Assembly (NCBI GenBank): GCA_947648205.1
Contig: CANSNC010000005.1
Coordinates: 1-64,000, forward strand
Direction of reading: 5' to 3'
Origin: an uncultured Mycoplasma sp.
GTDB taxonomy: Bacteria; Bacillota_I; Bacilli_A; Mycoplasmatales; Mycoplasmoidaceae
Length of the DNA stretch: 64,000 nt
In this document: positions 33,609 through 43,950 of the stretch, piece by piece
Layout: every line of letters starts with the position of its first letter
Position numbering within the stretch: the first letter of the stretch is position 1
Notes under the pieces: generated by a model
Databases searched by the model: none
What the model was told of the DNA's origin: nothing
Seen by the model: only the letters and a program-made list of their open reading frames with translations
Program-made: the position numbers and the translations under genes

Positions 33609-33632
33609 AGTATTTTTAAAATACTTGTTTTT
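33609..33632. other. Inverted repeat upstream of the glycosyltransferase gene
   Basis: AGTATTTT and AAAATACT flank a single T (33609-33625), followed by a T-rich stretch. It lies about 75 nt before the next start codon. It could be a second terminator or an operator; nothing decides between these. Confidence 0.35.
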
Positions 33633-33698
33633 TATAAAAAAACATTTTATATTTGTTTTATAAATTATAATTTAATGTGTAAAAAGGAAGGGGAATGT

Positions 33699-34655
33699 AT
33701 GAAAATTTCAATAATATATCATGTTTATAAAGAGCATTTTAATTTGAATGAATCAATTGAAAGTATACTTAAACAAGATAATAAGAATTTTGAGTTAATT
33801 TTAATTTTAGATGCCCCTTCTGATAATGCTTCAGATATTATAGAAAAATTTGATTTGTTTAAAGATAAAAGAATAAAAATAATTAAGTTTATGGAAAATT
33901 TTGGTAGATCTTTTACCTATAATTTTGCATTAGATAAAGCAAAAGGTGATTATGTATACTTTACAGAATCTAAAGTTATTTTAGAGCCAAATTTTATTGG
34001 TGAATTATTAGATGTGATTAAATCTAATAATAACAAATATGACTATATTAATTTTTTGGTTAGCAATAATGATTCGTTAACTAATTTGCCATATGAAGTT
34101 GGTGCTGGATTTGATAATGAATTAGACAATATTGTTAATATAAAATTAACATTGAAAGATAAAATTTTTAAAAGAAAATTTTTAATTGATAATAAGATTG
34201 AGTTTGCTCAATATAAAAACTTTCACTCACTTTATATTTATAATGTTTTAGAAAATTATAAATATGCATTCTATCTTGATAAACAATTAGCTAATTGAAA
34301 AAGAGAACTTAAAAAAGGTTATGAATATAATTTGTATAATATATTAGAATCTGCTGAAATGTTATGTGAAATATTGATGAAAAAGAATGAGTATGATGAA
34401 GATAGAATTAATGCATATTTGACATGAATACCAATTTGTATTTTGTATGAATTTGTTAAAAAAATGTATTCGTCATATCATAATAATGAAAAAATTGTAA
34501 CTAAGGCAATTGAAAATGCTGCAGATTTAATAGATAGAATTTATCCAAATTATAAAAAGAATCCAAAATTGGAAATTTTAAATAGAAAATTAATATCAAA
34601 ATATATTCTTGAATTTAAAAGAAATTTTTCTTATGTTAGAAAGAATTTAAAATAG
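33699..34655 (+). CDS. Glycosyltransferase family 2
   Basis: Length 318 aa. The GT-A fold is shown by MKISIIYHVYKEHFNLNESI at the start, FELILILDAPSDNA (strand plus acidic residue) and GRSFTYNFALDKAKGDYVYF, where the usual DxD is replaced by a TES-type segment (YFTESKV). No membrane helices are present. It may build glycolipids or modify surface proteins. The open frame begins at 33675, but the strong AAGGAAGGGG ribosome binding site lies inside that stretch and fixes ATG 33699 as the start. First gene of a tight operon with the RDD protein, pcrA and ymdB. Confidence 0.8.
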
Positions 34656-34663
34656 GTTTAAAA

Positions 34664-35398
34664 ATGGGAGCTTTAAAGAGTAGTAATAAAGCAAAATATA
34701 ATTTAGCAAATGCTTGAACTAGATTAATATCAAAATTTTTTGATTTAGTAATTATTATAGGTGCAGTAATTGGACTAGTTTTTGCACTTTTTTATAATGA
34801 TGGTGAAGTAGTATATTCTTGAAAAGTTTTTTTGTTATCTTTATTAACTTTCTTTTTATTTTTTATTTGATTTGTAGTTATTCCTTTTGCTTTCAATGGT
34901 TATACAGTTTTTTCTGCTTTGTTTAAGATAAAAATATATAGTGTTTCATTAAAAAATATTTATTTAAATAAATGATATAAAAAAATAGATCTCAAATTTT
35001 TATTTGAATTGATTAAAAGAGAATTATTTTTGTGGGGATTACCTTCAATCATTTTTCTTGTTTTTGGAATTGTTAGTTTTACATATCCTAATGAAGCAAC
35101 AGCATTAATAAAAAATATTATTGGATATAAATCTGATACATTAACAAATGTAATTGGGACTATTTTTACAACATTAATTTCACTAAGTTTGTTATGTCCT
35201 TTAGTAATAATTATAAATATTATTTTTACATCAAGAAAAAGAAGTTTGAATGATTATTTTAGTAATACTGTTGTTTTAAAAATGATTGATGTTAATAGTA
35301 CAGATATTGATAATAATAAAAATATAAAACAGTCTAAAACAATTAATATTAAGTATGGATTGCCAGGCGAAATAGATCCAGAAGCAATTATAGATTAG
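34664..35398 (+). CDS. RDD family membrane protein
   Basis: Length 244 aa with four or more hydrophobic segments. It starts with the RDD-like NAWTRLISKFFDLVIIIG, has VVIPFAFNGYTVFSALFKIK (the conserved Gly-Tyr/Lys block after the second helix), and ends in a polar cytosolic tail (GLPGEIDPEAI). RDD proteins are small membrane proteins, some linked to ion transport, mostly of unknown role. The gene lies 8 nt after the glycosyltransferase and 11 nt before pcrA. Several Trp are TGA. Confidence 0.75.
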
Positions 35399-35409
35399 GG
35401 GGTAATTTC

Positions 35410-37602
35410 ATGAGTGATAACAATTATTTATCAAAATTGAATAATAAACAACTTTTAGCTGTCACAAGTGATTTATGTAGTACCCTAGTTGTAGCAGGGG
35501 CTGGTAGTGGAAAAACAGCTGTATTAGTTTATAGAATTGTTCATTTGGTTAAAGAGATAGGTTTTGATCCAAAAAGGATATTAGCATTTACTTTCACAAA
35601 TAAAGCAGCAACAGAAATGAAAAATAGAATAACTTCTATTATTGATAATTTTCAATTTAATTGAATAGGTACATTTCATAGTATTTGTTTAAGAGTTTTA
35701 AGAGAAGAAGTGCAATATACAAATAGGTATTCTAATTTTACTATTGTTGATGAAGATGATCAATTATCAATTGTAAGAGAGATTTATAATAGATGTGGAA
35801 TTGATAAAAATATTTTATCTGCAACAAATTGTTTATATTTTGTAAGTACTTTAAAAAATAATAGAATTCCAGTTAATGATTGTGCAGAGGAAATAAAAAA
35901 TTTATTAGAAAATGATATTGGTAATAAAAAAGCTAATGTTATTGAAAGGGTTTATTTAGAATATGAAAATTATTTAAAAGAAAATAATCATTTTGATTTT
36001 GATGACTTAATAATTTACACATTACATATTTTTAAAAATAATCCAAATATTTTAGAGAAATGGCAAAATAAATTTGATTATATATTAGTTGATGAATTTC
36101 AAGATACTAACTATGATCAATATGAATTAATTAAATTATTATCTAAAGAAAAAACTAATATTCTAGTTGTGGGTGATCCAGATCAAATGATTTATTCTTG
36201 AAGAGGTGCTTATAAAGAAATATTTAAAGAATTTGTAGAAGATTTTAAAGATGTTTATACAGTGATTTTAGATAAAAATTACCGTTCTACTAAAAATATA
36301 TTAGATGTGTCAAATTCTTTAATTAAAAATAATGGAAATAGAATTGATAAAGAGTTATATACAGACAATAAAGCTGGAACAAAAGTATTGTATTTTAATG
36401 CATCAACACAAGATAGAGAATCAAGATGAGTTTTGGAAAAAATAAAAATGCTTGTTAATGGTAGTGTATACACTTATAATGACATAGCTATTTTATATCG
36501 TAGTAATTTCGTGTCACGTAATATAGAACAAGAATTAATTAAGGCCAACATACCTTATTTTATATTTGGAGGTTTTAAATTCTATCAAAGAAAAGAAGTA
36601 AAAGATATTCTTGCTTATATGAAACTAATTTGTAATAATGATGAACTTTCTTTATCTAGAATTTATAACACCCCAAGAAGAAAAATATCTGAAGCAACTT
36701 TTACAAAATTAAAAGAATTGGCTTACAAAAAAAATATTACTACTTTTGAAGCATTTGATTTTTTAGATGAAATTGATATTAATAATAGTACTAAAAATGC
36801 ATGTATAGAATTTAAAAATTTAATAAATGAGTTTAAGGAAAGAAAATTCAAGTCTTTAACAGATTTATTTGACTACATATTAGAAAAAACGTTATACAAG
36901 CAAATGCTTATAGATCAAGAAGAAAAAAATAGATTAGAAAATCTAATAGAATTAAAATCAGCTATTAATCAATTTGAATTTAAAAATCCAAATTCTACCA
37001 TAAATGAATATTTACAAGAAATAGCATTATATACATCATTAGATGAAAGCAATGAAAAAACAAAAAATAATGTTGTTTTAATGACTGTTCATTTAGCAAA
37101 AGGATTAGAATTTAAAAATGTTTTTATTATTCAATTTAATGAAGGAATCTTTCCTTCACAAAAATCAATTGATTCAAATGATATTAGCGAAGAAAGAAGA
37201 ATAGCATATGTTGCTATGACAAGAGCAAAAGAAAATTTATTTCTTACAAGTTCTGATGGTGCAACATTTAATTCAGATTCAAAAATTATTAAAACACCAA
37301 GTAGATTTTTTTATGAAATAAAAAGTAACCCTAATGTTGAAATAATTAATGAATCATATAAAAGAATAACTGGAACAGAAAATAATTCTTGGTTTAATAG
37401 CTCTGAAAAAATTAAATATGATGATTTTTATCACAAAGAAGATAAAGAATTTAATTTAGGTGATGCTATAATTCACTCAACTTTTGGAAGCGGGGTAATT
37501 GTAGGGATAAAAAATGATGTTTTAGACATTGTCTTTAAACATCCATATGGAACAAAATCGATATTAAAAAATCATAAATCAATTATTAGAAAACTTTCTT
37601 AA
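35410..37602 (+). CDS. pcrA: ATP-dependent DNA helicase PcrA/UvrD
   Basis: Length 730 aa, typical of superfamily 1A helicases (3'-5'), acting in nucleotide excision repair and rolling-circle replication. Motifs in order: NNKQLLAV, Walker A AGAGSGKTAVL, FTFTNKAATEMKNRI, GTFHSICLRVLREEV, Walker B YILVDEFQDTNYDQY, GDPDQMIYSWRGA, LDKNYRST, MTVHLAKGLEF and ERRIAYVAMTRAK. In-frame TGA (Trp) codons at 35662 and 36199 break it under the standard code. The C-terminus has the short PcrA tail (FGSGVIVGIKNDVLDIVF). Confidence 0.95.
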
Positions 37603-37624
37603 TTGATTGTTAGAATGGAAAAAA

Positions 37625-38416
37625 ATGAAAATTTTATTTATTGGAGATATATTTGGTGAATGTGGAAAATATGCAATTCACAGTGAACTATCAAATATTA
37701 AAAAAAACTATAACATTGATTATGTCATAGCTAATGCTGAAAATACTACTTTAGGTAGAGGTTTAAATTGAGCAGATTATAACGAATTAAATACTTCAGG
37801 TATTGATTTTTTTACAATGGGAAATCATACATGACATAAAAAAGACATTTTTGAAATATTGTCTAAACAAAAAAACATTATTAGACCAGCAAACATATTA
37901 AATGAATTAGAAATTGGTAAATTTGGAGTTGGAAGTAAGACTATTTTATTAAATGAGAAATCAGTTAGAATAACTAATTTATTAGGTTCTACAGTACATT
38001 TTAAAGATCAACAAACAAATCCTTTTTTATATTTAGAAGAATTATTAGAAAAAGATAATTCTGATATTCATATTGTTGATTTTCATAGTGAGACAACAAG
38101 TGAAAAAAATGCATTTTTATTAAACTTTGCAGGAAGAGTAACAGCTATATTTGGAACTCATACTCATGTTCAAACAAACGATACTAAAATTTACAATAAT
38201 ACAGCATATATAACAGATGTTGGTATGACTGGTCCTAAAAATGGAATTATTGGAGCCAAACCTGAAAGTATTATTAATATGTTTATGGGAAATAGTGAAA
38301 GATTTAGATTAGAAGAACAAGTTGGAAAGTATCAATTTAGTGCTGTTGTATTAGAAATTGATGATTTATCTAATAAACCAATAAATTTAACTAATATTTT
38401 AATTTATCAAAAATAA
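37625..38416 (+). CDS. ymdB: YmdB-like metallophosphoesterase (2',3'-cyclic nucleotide phosphodiesterase)
   Basis: Length 263 aa, typical of the TIGR00282/YmdB family. Dinuclear metal site: MKILFIGDIFGECG (Asp), VIANAENTTLG (Asn-Glu), TMGNHTWHKK (Asn-His), VDFHSETTSEK (His) and FGTHTHVQTND (His-x-His). YmdB hydrolyses cyclic nucleotides in vitro and affects RNA turnover and development in Bacillus. In many Firmicutes it lies beside RNase Y. Here it follows pcrA by 22 nt. An upstream ATG at 37615 is out of frame. Confidence 0.9.
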
Positions 38417-38529
38417 TTTATTATTTTTGATTTTTTATTATTTTAATAATGTGTTTTAATTTTCATAATTACTTCTTATAAATATCTTGTAATTTATAAA
38501 ATTAATTTTTATTTTTAGTTAATTTGAAA

Positions 38530-38548
38530 CAATAATTATAAATTATTG
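38530..38548. promoter_or_regulatory. Inverted repeat upstream of psuK
   Basis: CAATAATT (38530-38537) and AATTATTG (38541-38548) flank a 3-nt centre, about 40 nt before the psuK start. It is a candidate operator for the pseudouridine genes; no regulator is adjacent. Confidence 0.35.
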
Positions 38549-38586
38549 TGTTATAACAAAAATCATAATAAAGCTAGAGAAAAAGA

Positions 38587-39492
38587 ATGAACAAAAAAAT
38601 AGTTATTATTGGCGGACTAAATTTAGATATTTGTCATGCTATAAAGGATAATATTAAAATGAATGAATCTAACATTGGAGACATTAGTTTTTCATTGGGT
38701 GGTGTAAGTTATAATATATTTATTAATTTATTTAGATTAAATGTTGATGTTGAATTTATTTCAAGTATTGGTGATGATTATTTTTCAAAATTGGCACTAA
38801 AAATGCTAGTTAAAGAAAATGTTTCAATTGAAAAAATAAAAATAAATAATAAGACTTCTATGCCTATATATTCATATGTTTTAGATAATTACAATGATAT
38901 GTTTTTAGCAGTTAATGATATGAAAGCAATTGGTTATCTTAACATTGATTATATTAAAAAATTTGAAGACATTTTAGAAAAGGCAAATTATATAATTATT
39001 GATACTAATTTAAAACAAGATGTTATTGAGTATTTATGTATTAATTTTCCAAATAAAATTTTAGTTGATGGTGTGAGTTATATTAAAGTAAAAAAACTAA
39101 AAAATGTTTTACAATACATTCATAGCATCAAAATTAATAAGAATGAATTAATTTCTTTGTTAGATAAAAATGAAGTTAATATAAATATTTACAAAGAAAT
39201 TAATTGTCTTTTAAATAAAGGATTAAAAAATATTTTTGTAAGTGATGGGCGTAATGGTATTTATTATAATGATGATTTAACTATCAAAAAGTTAACTAAT
39301 AAACCTTTTGAAGTAATAAATGCAAGTGGTGCTGGTGATGCTTTAGCAAGTGGCATTTTTTATGGAATAATTAATGACTTAAATAAATATGAACAAGTCA
39401 TTAATGGATTAAAGATTGTTAAATATACACTATTATCAAATAGCTCTACTTCACAAAATATAAGTGAAAAAATATTAAAAAAAGGAGGATAA
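38587..39492 (+). CDS. psuK: Pseudouridine kinase (PfkB family)
   Basis: Length 301 aa. PfkB features: N-terminal IVIIGGLNLDICHAI, substrate-binding SFSLGGVSYNIFINLFRL, and the C-terminal ATP/anion-hole motif NASGAGDALASG with the catalytic Asp. It phosphorylates pseudouridine to pseudouridine 5'-phosphate. The assignment to pseudouridine, rather than another PfkB substrate, rests mainly on psuG lying 4 nt downstream. Together they return uracil and ribose-5-phosphate from RNA breakdown. Confidence 0.88.
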   Translation: MNKKIVIIGGLNLDICHAIKDNIKMNESNIGDISFSLGGVSYNIFINLFRLNVDVEFISSIGDDYFSKLALKMLVKENVSIEKIKINNKTSMPIYSYVLDNYNDMFLAVNDMKAIGYLNIDYIKKFEDILEKANYIIIDTNLKQDVIEYLCINFPNKILVDGVSYIKVKKLKNVLQYIHSIKINKNELISLLDKNEVNINIYKEINCLLNKGLKNIFVSDGRNGIYYNDDLTIKKLTNKPFEVINASGAGDALASGIFYGIINDLNKYEQVINGLKIVKYTLLSNSSTSQNISEKILKKGG

Positions 39493-39496
39493 AAAT

Positions 39497-40426
39497 ATGA
39501 GTAAAATTAGTCAATATATAAAATTTAGTAATGAAGTAAAAAATGCTTTGAAAAATAATTTGCCAATAGTTGCATTGGAATCAACAATTATTTCTCATGG
39601 AATGCCATATCCAAATAATTATCAAACAGCAATAAGACTTGAAAAAATTGTTAGAGAAAATAAAGCTGTTCCAGCCACTATAGCTATCATTAATGGTTAT
39701 ATTCACATTGGATTAGAAGAACATGAAATAGAGTATCTATCTAAACCAGAAAATAAAAGTGAAATTAAAAAAGTCAGCAGAAAAGACTTACCTGCTATTT
39801 TAGGGCTAAAATTTAGTGGGGCAACAACAGTTGCTGCAACAATGATGATAGCAAATTTAGTTGGTATTAGAGTTTTTGCAACTGGTGGAATTGGTGGTGT
39901 TCATAGAGACGCACAAATAACAATGGACATTTCAGCTGATCTTTTAGAATTAAGTAATACAAATGTAACTGTAGTTTGTTCTGGTGTTAAATCAATATTA
40001 GATATTGGATTAACTTTAGAATATCTTGAAACTCATGGTGTTCCAATATATGGTTATCAAACAGAAAAATTCCCTGCTTTCTATTTGAGAGATAGTGGAT
40101 TTAAAGTAGATTATGTTATTGAAAATGCTTTAGATTTCAAGAAGATAATTGAAGCGAAAACTGCACTTAAACTAAAAGGTGGTCAAATTGTTGCAAACCC
40201 TGTTCCAGCTGAATTTGAAATCAACCCTGAAAAAATTAATAATGCAATTAATATTGCATTAAATGATGCTAAAATGGCAAATATTACTGGAAAGCAAGTA
40301 ACACCATTTTTGCTTTCTAAAATTTCAAATATTACATCTGGTGATAGTTTATTAACAAATATTGAACTTGTGTGCAATAATGCTTATGTTGCATCTTTAC
40401 TTGCAGTAGAACTTAAAAAAAATTAA
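39497..40426 (+). CDS. psuG: Pseudouridine-5'-phosphate glycosidase
   Basis: Length 309 aa, typical. It splits pseudouridine 5'-phosphate into uracil and ribose 5-phosphate. Family blocks: PIVALESTIISHGMPYPNN near the start, RKDLPAILGLKFSGATTVAA, FATGGIGGVHRDA, VTVVCSGVKSILDIGLTLEY, LETHGVPIYGYQTEKFPAFY and near the end NITGKQVTPFLL, all conserved in PsuG. An AAAGGAGG-type ribosome binding site overlaps the end of psuK. A hairpin follows at 40442-40468 before the next gene. Confidence 0.95.
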   Translation: MSKISQYIKFSNEVKNALKNNLPIVALESTIISHGMPYPNNYQTAIRLEKIVRENKAVPATIAIINGYIHIGLEEHEIEYLSKPENKSEIKKVSRKDLPAILGLKFSGATTVAATMMIANLVGIRVFATGGIGGVHRDAQITMDISADLLELSNTNVTVVCSGVKSILDIGLTLEYLETHGVPIYGYQTEKFPAFYLRDSGFKVDYVIENALDFKKIIEAKTALKLKGGQIVANPVPAEFEINPEKINNAINIALNDAKMANITGKQVTPFLLSKISNITSGDSLLTNIELVCNNAYVASLLAVELKKN

Positions 40427-40441
40427 TTTTCTAATGTAAAA

Positions 40442-40468
40442 ATGACAAAATATTAATTGTTTTGTCAT
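40442..40468. promoter_or_regulatory. Intercistronic hairpin between psuG and the kinase fusion
   Basis: ATGACAAAA (40442-40450) pairs with TTTTGTCAT (40460-40468). The hairpin has no T run and lies just before the AAAGGAGA ribosome binding site. It may be an mRNA stability or attenuation element, or a palindromic binding site for a regulator. Confidence 0.45.
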
Positions 40469-40486
40469 CAAGCAAAAGGAGAGAGC

Positions 40487-41521
40487 ATGAATTTTTTTAA
40501 AAAGAAGCGAATTATTAGTACAGAAATGGGACAATTGAAACCTGATTTAAAAAAAATTAAAGTATCCAATTCTATTGTTATTGGTGGAATGATTGCATTT
40601 GGGAAAAGTACACTAGCCAAAAAGTTGAGTGAGAATTTAACTGACTCAAAAGTTGTTTATGAATTGAATGATGAAGATCAATTAATGACATTGTTATTGG
40701 GAAAAATGTATGAAAGAACAAATAATGTATTGTATGGATCTGTGTTTCAATTATATTTTGTGTTAAATAGATTTGAAAATTATAAAAATAATTGTAATGA
40801 CAAATACATTACTATTTTTGATAGAAGTATATTTGAAGATTGATTGTTTGCACATGAGAATATTATAAGACCAAGTGTATTTGGTTACTATGATAGCTTA
40901 TGGAAAGATGTTGCTACAGAATTAATCTATGAACATGGTGTTCCAAAATTATATGTAATTTTAACAGGAACTTGAGAACTATTTAAAAAAAGAATTTTTG
41001 AAAGAAACAGGACTATTGAAATTGAAAATTTCAATAAAAATAAAACCTATTTTAAAAAACTTTTAGAAATATATGAAGATTATATGATTAATGTTTGTAA
41101 AGATTTTGGAATAGATTACATTTTAATTGATGCTTCAAAAGAGCTTGATGAAAAATTAAATATTGTTTTAGAAAAAATAAAAACAATATCACAGTGGCAT
41201 GAAAAAATGAACACACATGAAATTAATAAAATTGTTAATTTTGTAAAAACTAATAATTTGATTGTTGAACGAGAAGTTACTGCATTGCCATCTTTCCCAA
41301 ATAAGTTCATCAATTGTATGAATGAAATATTAAATGATATTGAATTAAATATTATTAACATGCTATATGGTATAGGACCATATAAGACTAGAAAAAATTA
41401 TGATGAAGTTTCTAATGAAACAAACCTTAGTATTGCAAAAATTAAATGATATGAGAAGAATTCTATTAAAAAAATAAAAGATGCTACAAAGACAATAAAG
41501 TTTAATATGAATAGGAATTAA
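40487..41521 (+). CDS. Deoxynucleoside kinase fused to a sigma-region-4-like helix-turn-helix
   Basis: Length 344 aa, against ~210-230 for dGK/dAK-type deoxynucleoside kinases. Residues ~30-225 form the kinase: P-loop GGMIAFGKSTLAKKL, FDRSIFEDWLFA (DRS motif), VILTGTWELFKKRI and the LID ERNRTIEIENF. The last ~70 residues (about 273-344) resemble sigma-70 region 4 or a related HTH: LNDIELNIINMLYGIGPYKT, then YDEVSNETNLSIAKIKWYEK and SIKKIKDA. The start ATG 40487 is fixed by AAAGGAGA; the frame upstream (from TTG 40457) is not used. It lies after psuK-psuG and 2 nt before gpx. TGA codons at 40841 and 41447. Confidence 0.85.
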
Positions 41522-41523
41522 TT

Positions 41524-42009
41524 ATGTCAAATATTTATGATTTTAAAATGAAAGATATATTTGGTAATTTAGTTGATTTTAAAAAATATAAAAACAAAGT
41601 ATTAATTATTGTAAATGTCGCAAGTAAATGTGGAAATACAAAACAATATGCTGATTTACAACAGCTTCATTCTATGTTTTTTGATAAAGGACTTTGCATA
41701 TTAGGATTTCCTTGTAATCAGTTTTTTATGCAAGAACCTAAAAATGAAAATGAAATATATCAATTTTGCACGTCAAAATATAATGTTGAATTTGAAATGT
41801 TTTCTAAAATTAAAGTAAATGGTCCAGAAGCATGTGAGCTGTATAATTTTTTAAAAGAATCATTTCCTTGAACTTCTAGAGCAAAAAATGTAAAATGAAA
41901 CTTTGAAAAATTTGTAGTAGATAAAACAGGAAAAACAAGATATAGAATTGGTAATAAAGATAGCATTTTAAATTATAAAAATGAAATTGAAAAATTATTA
42001 AATGAATAA
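41524..42009 (+). CDS. Glutathione peroxidase family thiol peroxidase
   Basis: Length 161 aa. Motifs: VNVASKCGNTKQYADLQQL with the peroxidatic Cys (selenocysteine in animal enzymes), LGFPCNQFFMQEP with the resolving-type Cys and Gln, and VKWNFEKFVVDKTG with the conserved Trp/Asn. Bacterial members usually reduce peroxides with thioredoxin, not glutathione. Together with Nox it would limit oxidative damage. It overlaps the transcript of the kinase fusion (2-nt gap). Two Trp are TGA. Confidence 0.92.
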
Positions 42010-42081
42010 CTTTAATAAGAATGTTATAAGTATTTTTTATAAATATTGTCTTTATATAATTTAATATTATAATTTGAGTCT

Positions 42082-42112
42082 ATTCACAACTTTTATAGTT
42101 GTGAATTTTTCT
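42082..42112 (+). terminator. Terminator after the peroxidase gene
   Basis: ATTCACAAC (42082-42090) pairs with GTTGTGAAT (42098-42106), followed by T residues. The next 165 nt to yqeG are AT-rich and hold no gene. Confidence 0.8.
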
Positions 42113-42278
42113 TGTTTATTATGCAAAAATGTATAGAAATTAATAAATTTAAAATTTTATTTTTTGTATAAAAATATTATATTAAAGTTATAAAATTCTA
42201 TAACTATAGATTAAAACTATTTAAATAACATTTATAAACTTATGTATTAAAATTATTATTAGTTTATTGGAGGCATTA

Positions 42279-42881
42279 ATGAATTTTAAATCAACATTGT
42301 GATTAAATTATTTAAGACCAAATTTATTTGTTAGAGATGTTTCAAAAATAAATTTGACATCACTAAAAGCAAATGGTGTTAAATTAATTATTTGTGATTT
42401 GGATAATACATTAGTTCCTCATTTTAATAAGTTTCCCAATAAATTTGTATATGATTTTATTAATAATGTTAAATATGAAGGATTAAAAATAGTTATTGCA
42501 TCTAATAATACAAAAACAAGAGTTGAAAAATTTGTTAATAAATTACAAGAAACAATAACTATTGATGGATATTTATATAGTTGTAAAAAACCTTTAGTAT
42601 ATAAAATTAAAAAATATTTAAAAGAGAATAATTTATCTCCTTCAGATACTGCAATAATTGGTGATCAATTTTTAACAGATATCTTTTTGGCAAATAGATT
42701 ACAATCAAAAAGCATTTTAGTTATTCCAATGGTAGACCCAAACAAATCAACATCATATAATTTACTTCAAAAAATATTAGAAAAATTTATTTATAAAAAA
42801 TTGCAATTAGAAAATACATCAATTCAAGAAGAAAAAAATGAAAGCGATTTTGAATATGAAGAAGAATATGAATTATTATAA
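42279..42881 (+). CDS. yqeG: YqeG family HAD-type phosphatase
   Basis: Length 200 aa. HAD motif I is CDLDNTLVPH, motif II is IVIASNNTKTRV, the Lys motif is SCKKPLVYKI and motif IV is AIIGDQFLTDIFLANRL, as in TIGR01668 (YqeG) proteins. Substrate unknown. It leads a conserved Firmicutes cluster (yqeG-yqeH-nadD-yqeK-mtnN) linked to ribosome assembly and NAD metabolism. The ribosome binding site is GGAGG. The acidic C-terminus (FEYEEEYELL) overlaps the start of yqeH. Confidence 0.9.
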
Positions 42882-43938
42882 TAAAAAATGTTTGGGGTGT
42901 GGAAATTATTTTTCAAATGATATTAATAATCCAACCTATGTAAAGAATGCAGATAGCACAACAAAATATTGTAAAAGATGTTTTAGGTTAATAAATTATA
43001 ATGAGCTTGATAATTCAAAAATTGATGAAAAGCAAATAATTAAAACATTAGAAAATATTGACTACAAAAATAATTTAATAGTAATGATATTAGATATTTT
43101 TGATATAAAAAATTCAATAGTTGAACAGATAAAAGATAAAGAAAACATTTTAGTTCTTGTAAACAAATTAAGTTGTTTACCAAAAACATTTAATAGATAT
43201 ACAACGTTACTTAAAATAAAAAATATTTTAGATGAAGAAAAAATTAATTTTATAGACATTATTTTATATGATTCAGTTAATAATATGAATATAAAAAAAA
43301 TAGATGATGTATTATTTAAATATTTTAAAAATAAGAAAACAATTTATATTGTTGGTAAAACTAATGTTGGTAAGTCTAGTTTAATAAATGCATTGTTAAA
43401 GTACAATAAAGTAAATAAAAAATTATCAACTAGTCCATTCCCAAATACTACAGTTAATTTATCAAAGATTGATTTAAATAAATATACATTGATTGATACA
43501 CCAGGCTATAAAAATATGAACTCAGTTATTAATTATATTGATCAAACTTCTATTAAACAAATATGTGATTTTAAAAAAATTATTACTAAAAATTTTTTAA
43601 TCAAAGACAATAATCAAGTTTTTTTTCTAGAAAAGTTATTTTATATATCTGTTATTAATCAAAATGCTGGTTCAATAGGTTTTTATTGTTCTTCAAACAT
43701 AAAAATACATAGAACAAAACAAGATAAAATTAAACAAATTTTGCAATCTCAAGAAATAAAATTAATAGAGTTTAAGGATGATGTTTGAAAAGAAAATGAA
43801 TATATTTTGGATGAAAATAAAAAATATAATATTTTTGTAAATGGAATTTGTTTAATTTCTATTAAAAAGATTAGTAAAATAATTATTGGTGTTAATTCAA
43901 AAATAGAAATTTTTATAACAGAAAATGCACTTATTTAA
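42838..43938 (+). CDS. yqeH: Ribosome biogenesis GTPase YqeH
   Basis: Length 366 aa. An N-terminal zinc finger (KKCLGCGNYF and YCKRCFRLINYNEL, CxxC...CxxC) is followed by a circularly permuted GTPase: G4 LVNKLS, G1 YIVGKTNVGKSSLINAL, a PNTT-type G2 and G3 LIDTPGYKN. It acts in 30S subunit assembly. The start is uncertain: ATG 42838 (with AAGAAG upstream) gives the family length, while 42856 and 42868 are in-frame alternatives. It overlaps yqeG by 44 nt. TGA (Trp) at 43786. Confidence 0.9.
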
Positions 43939-43950
43939 AAGGGGGTATAA

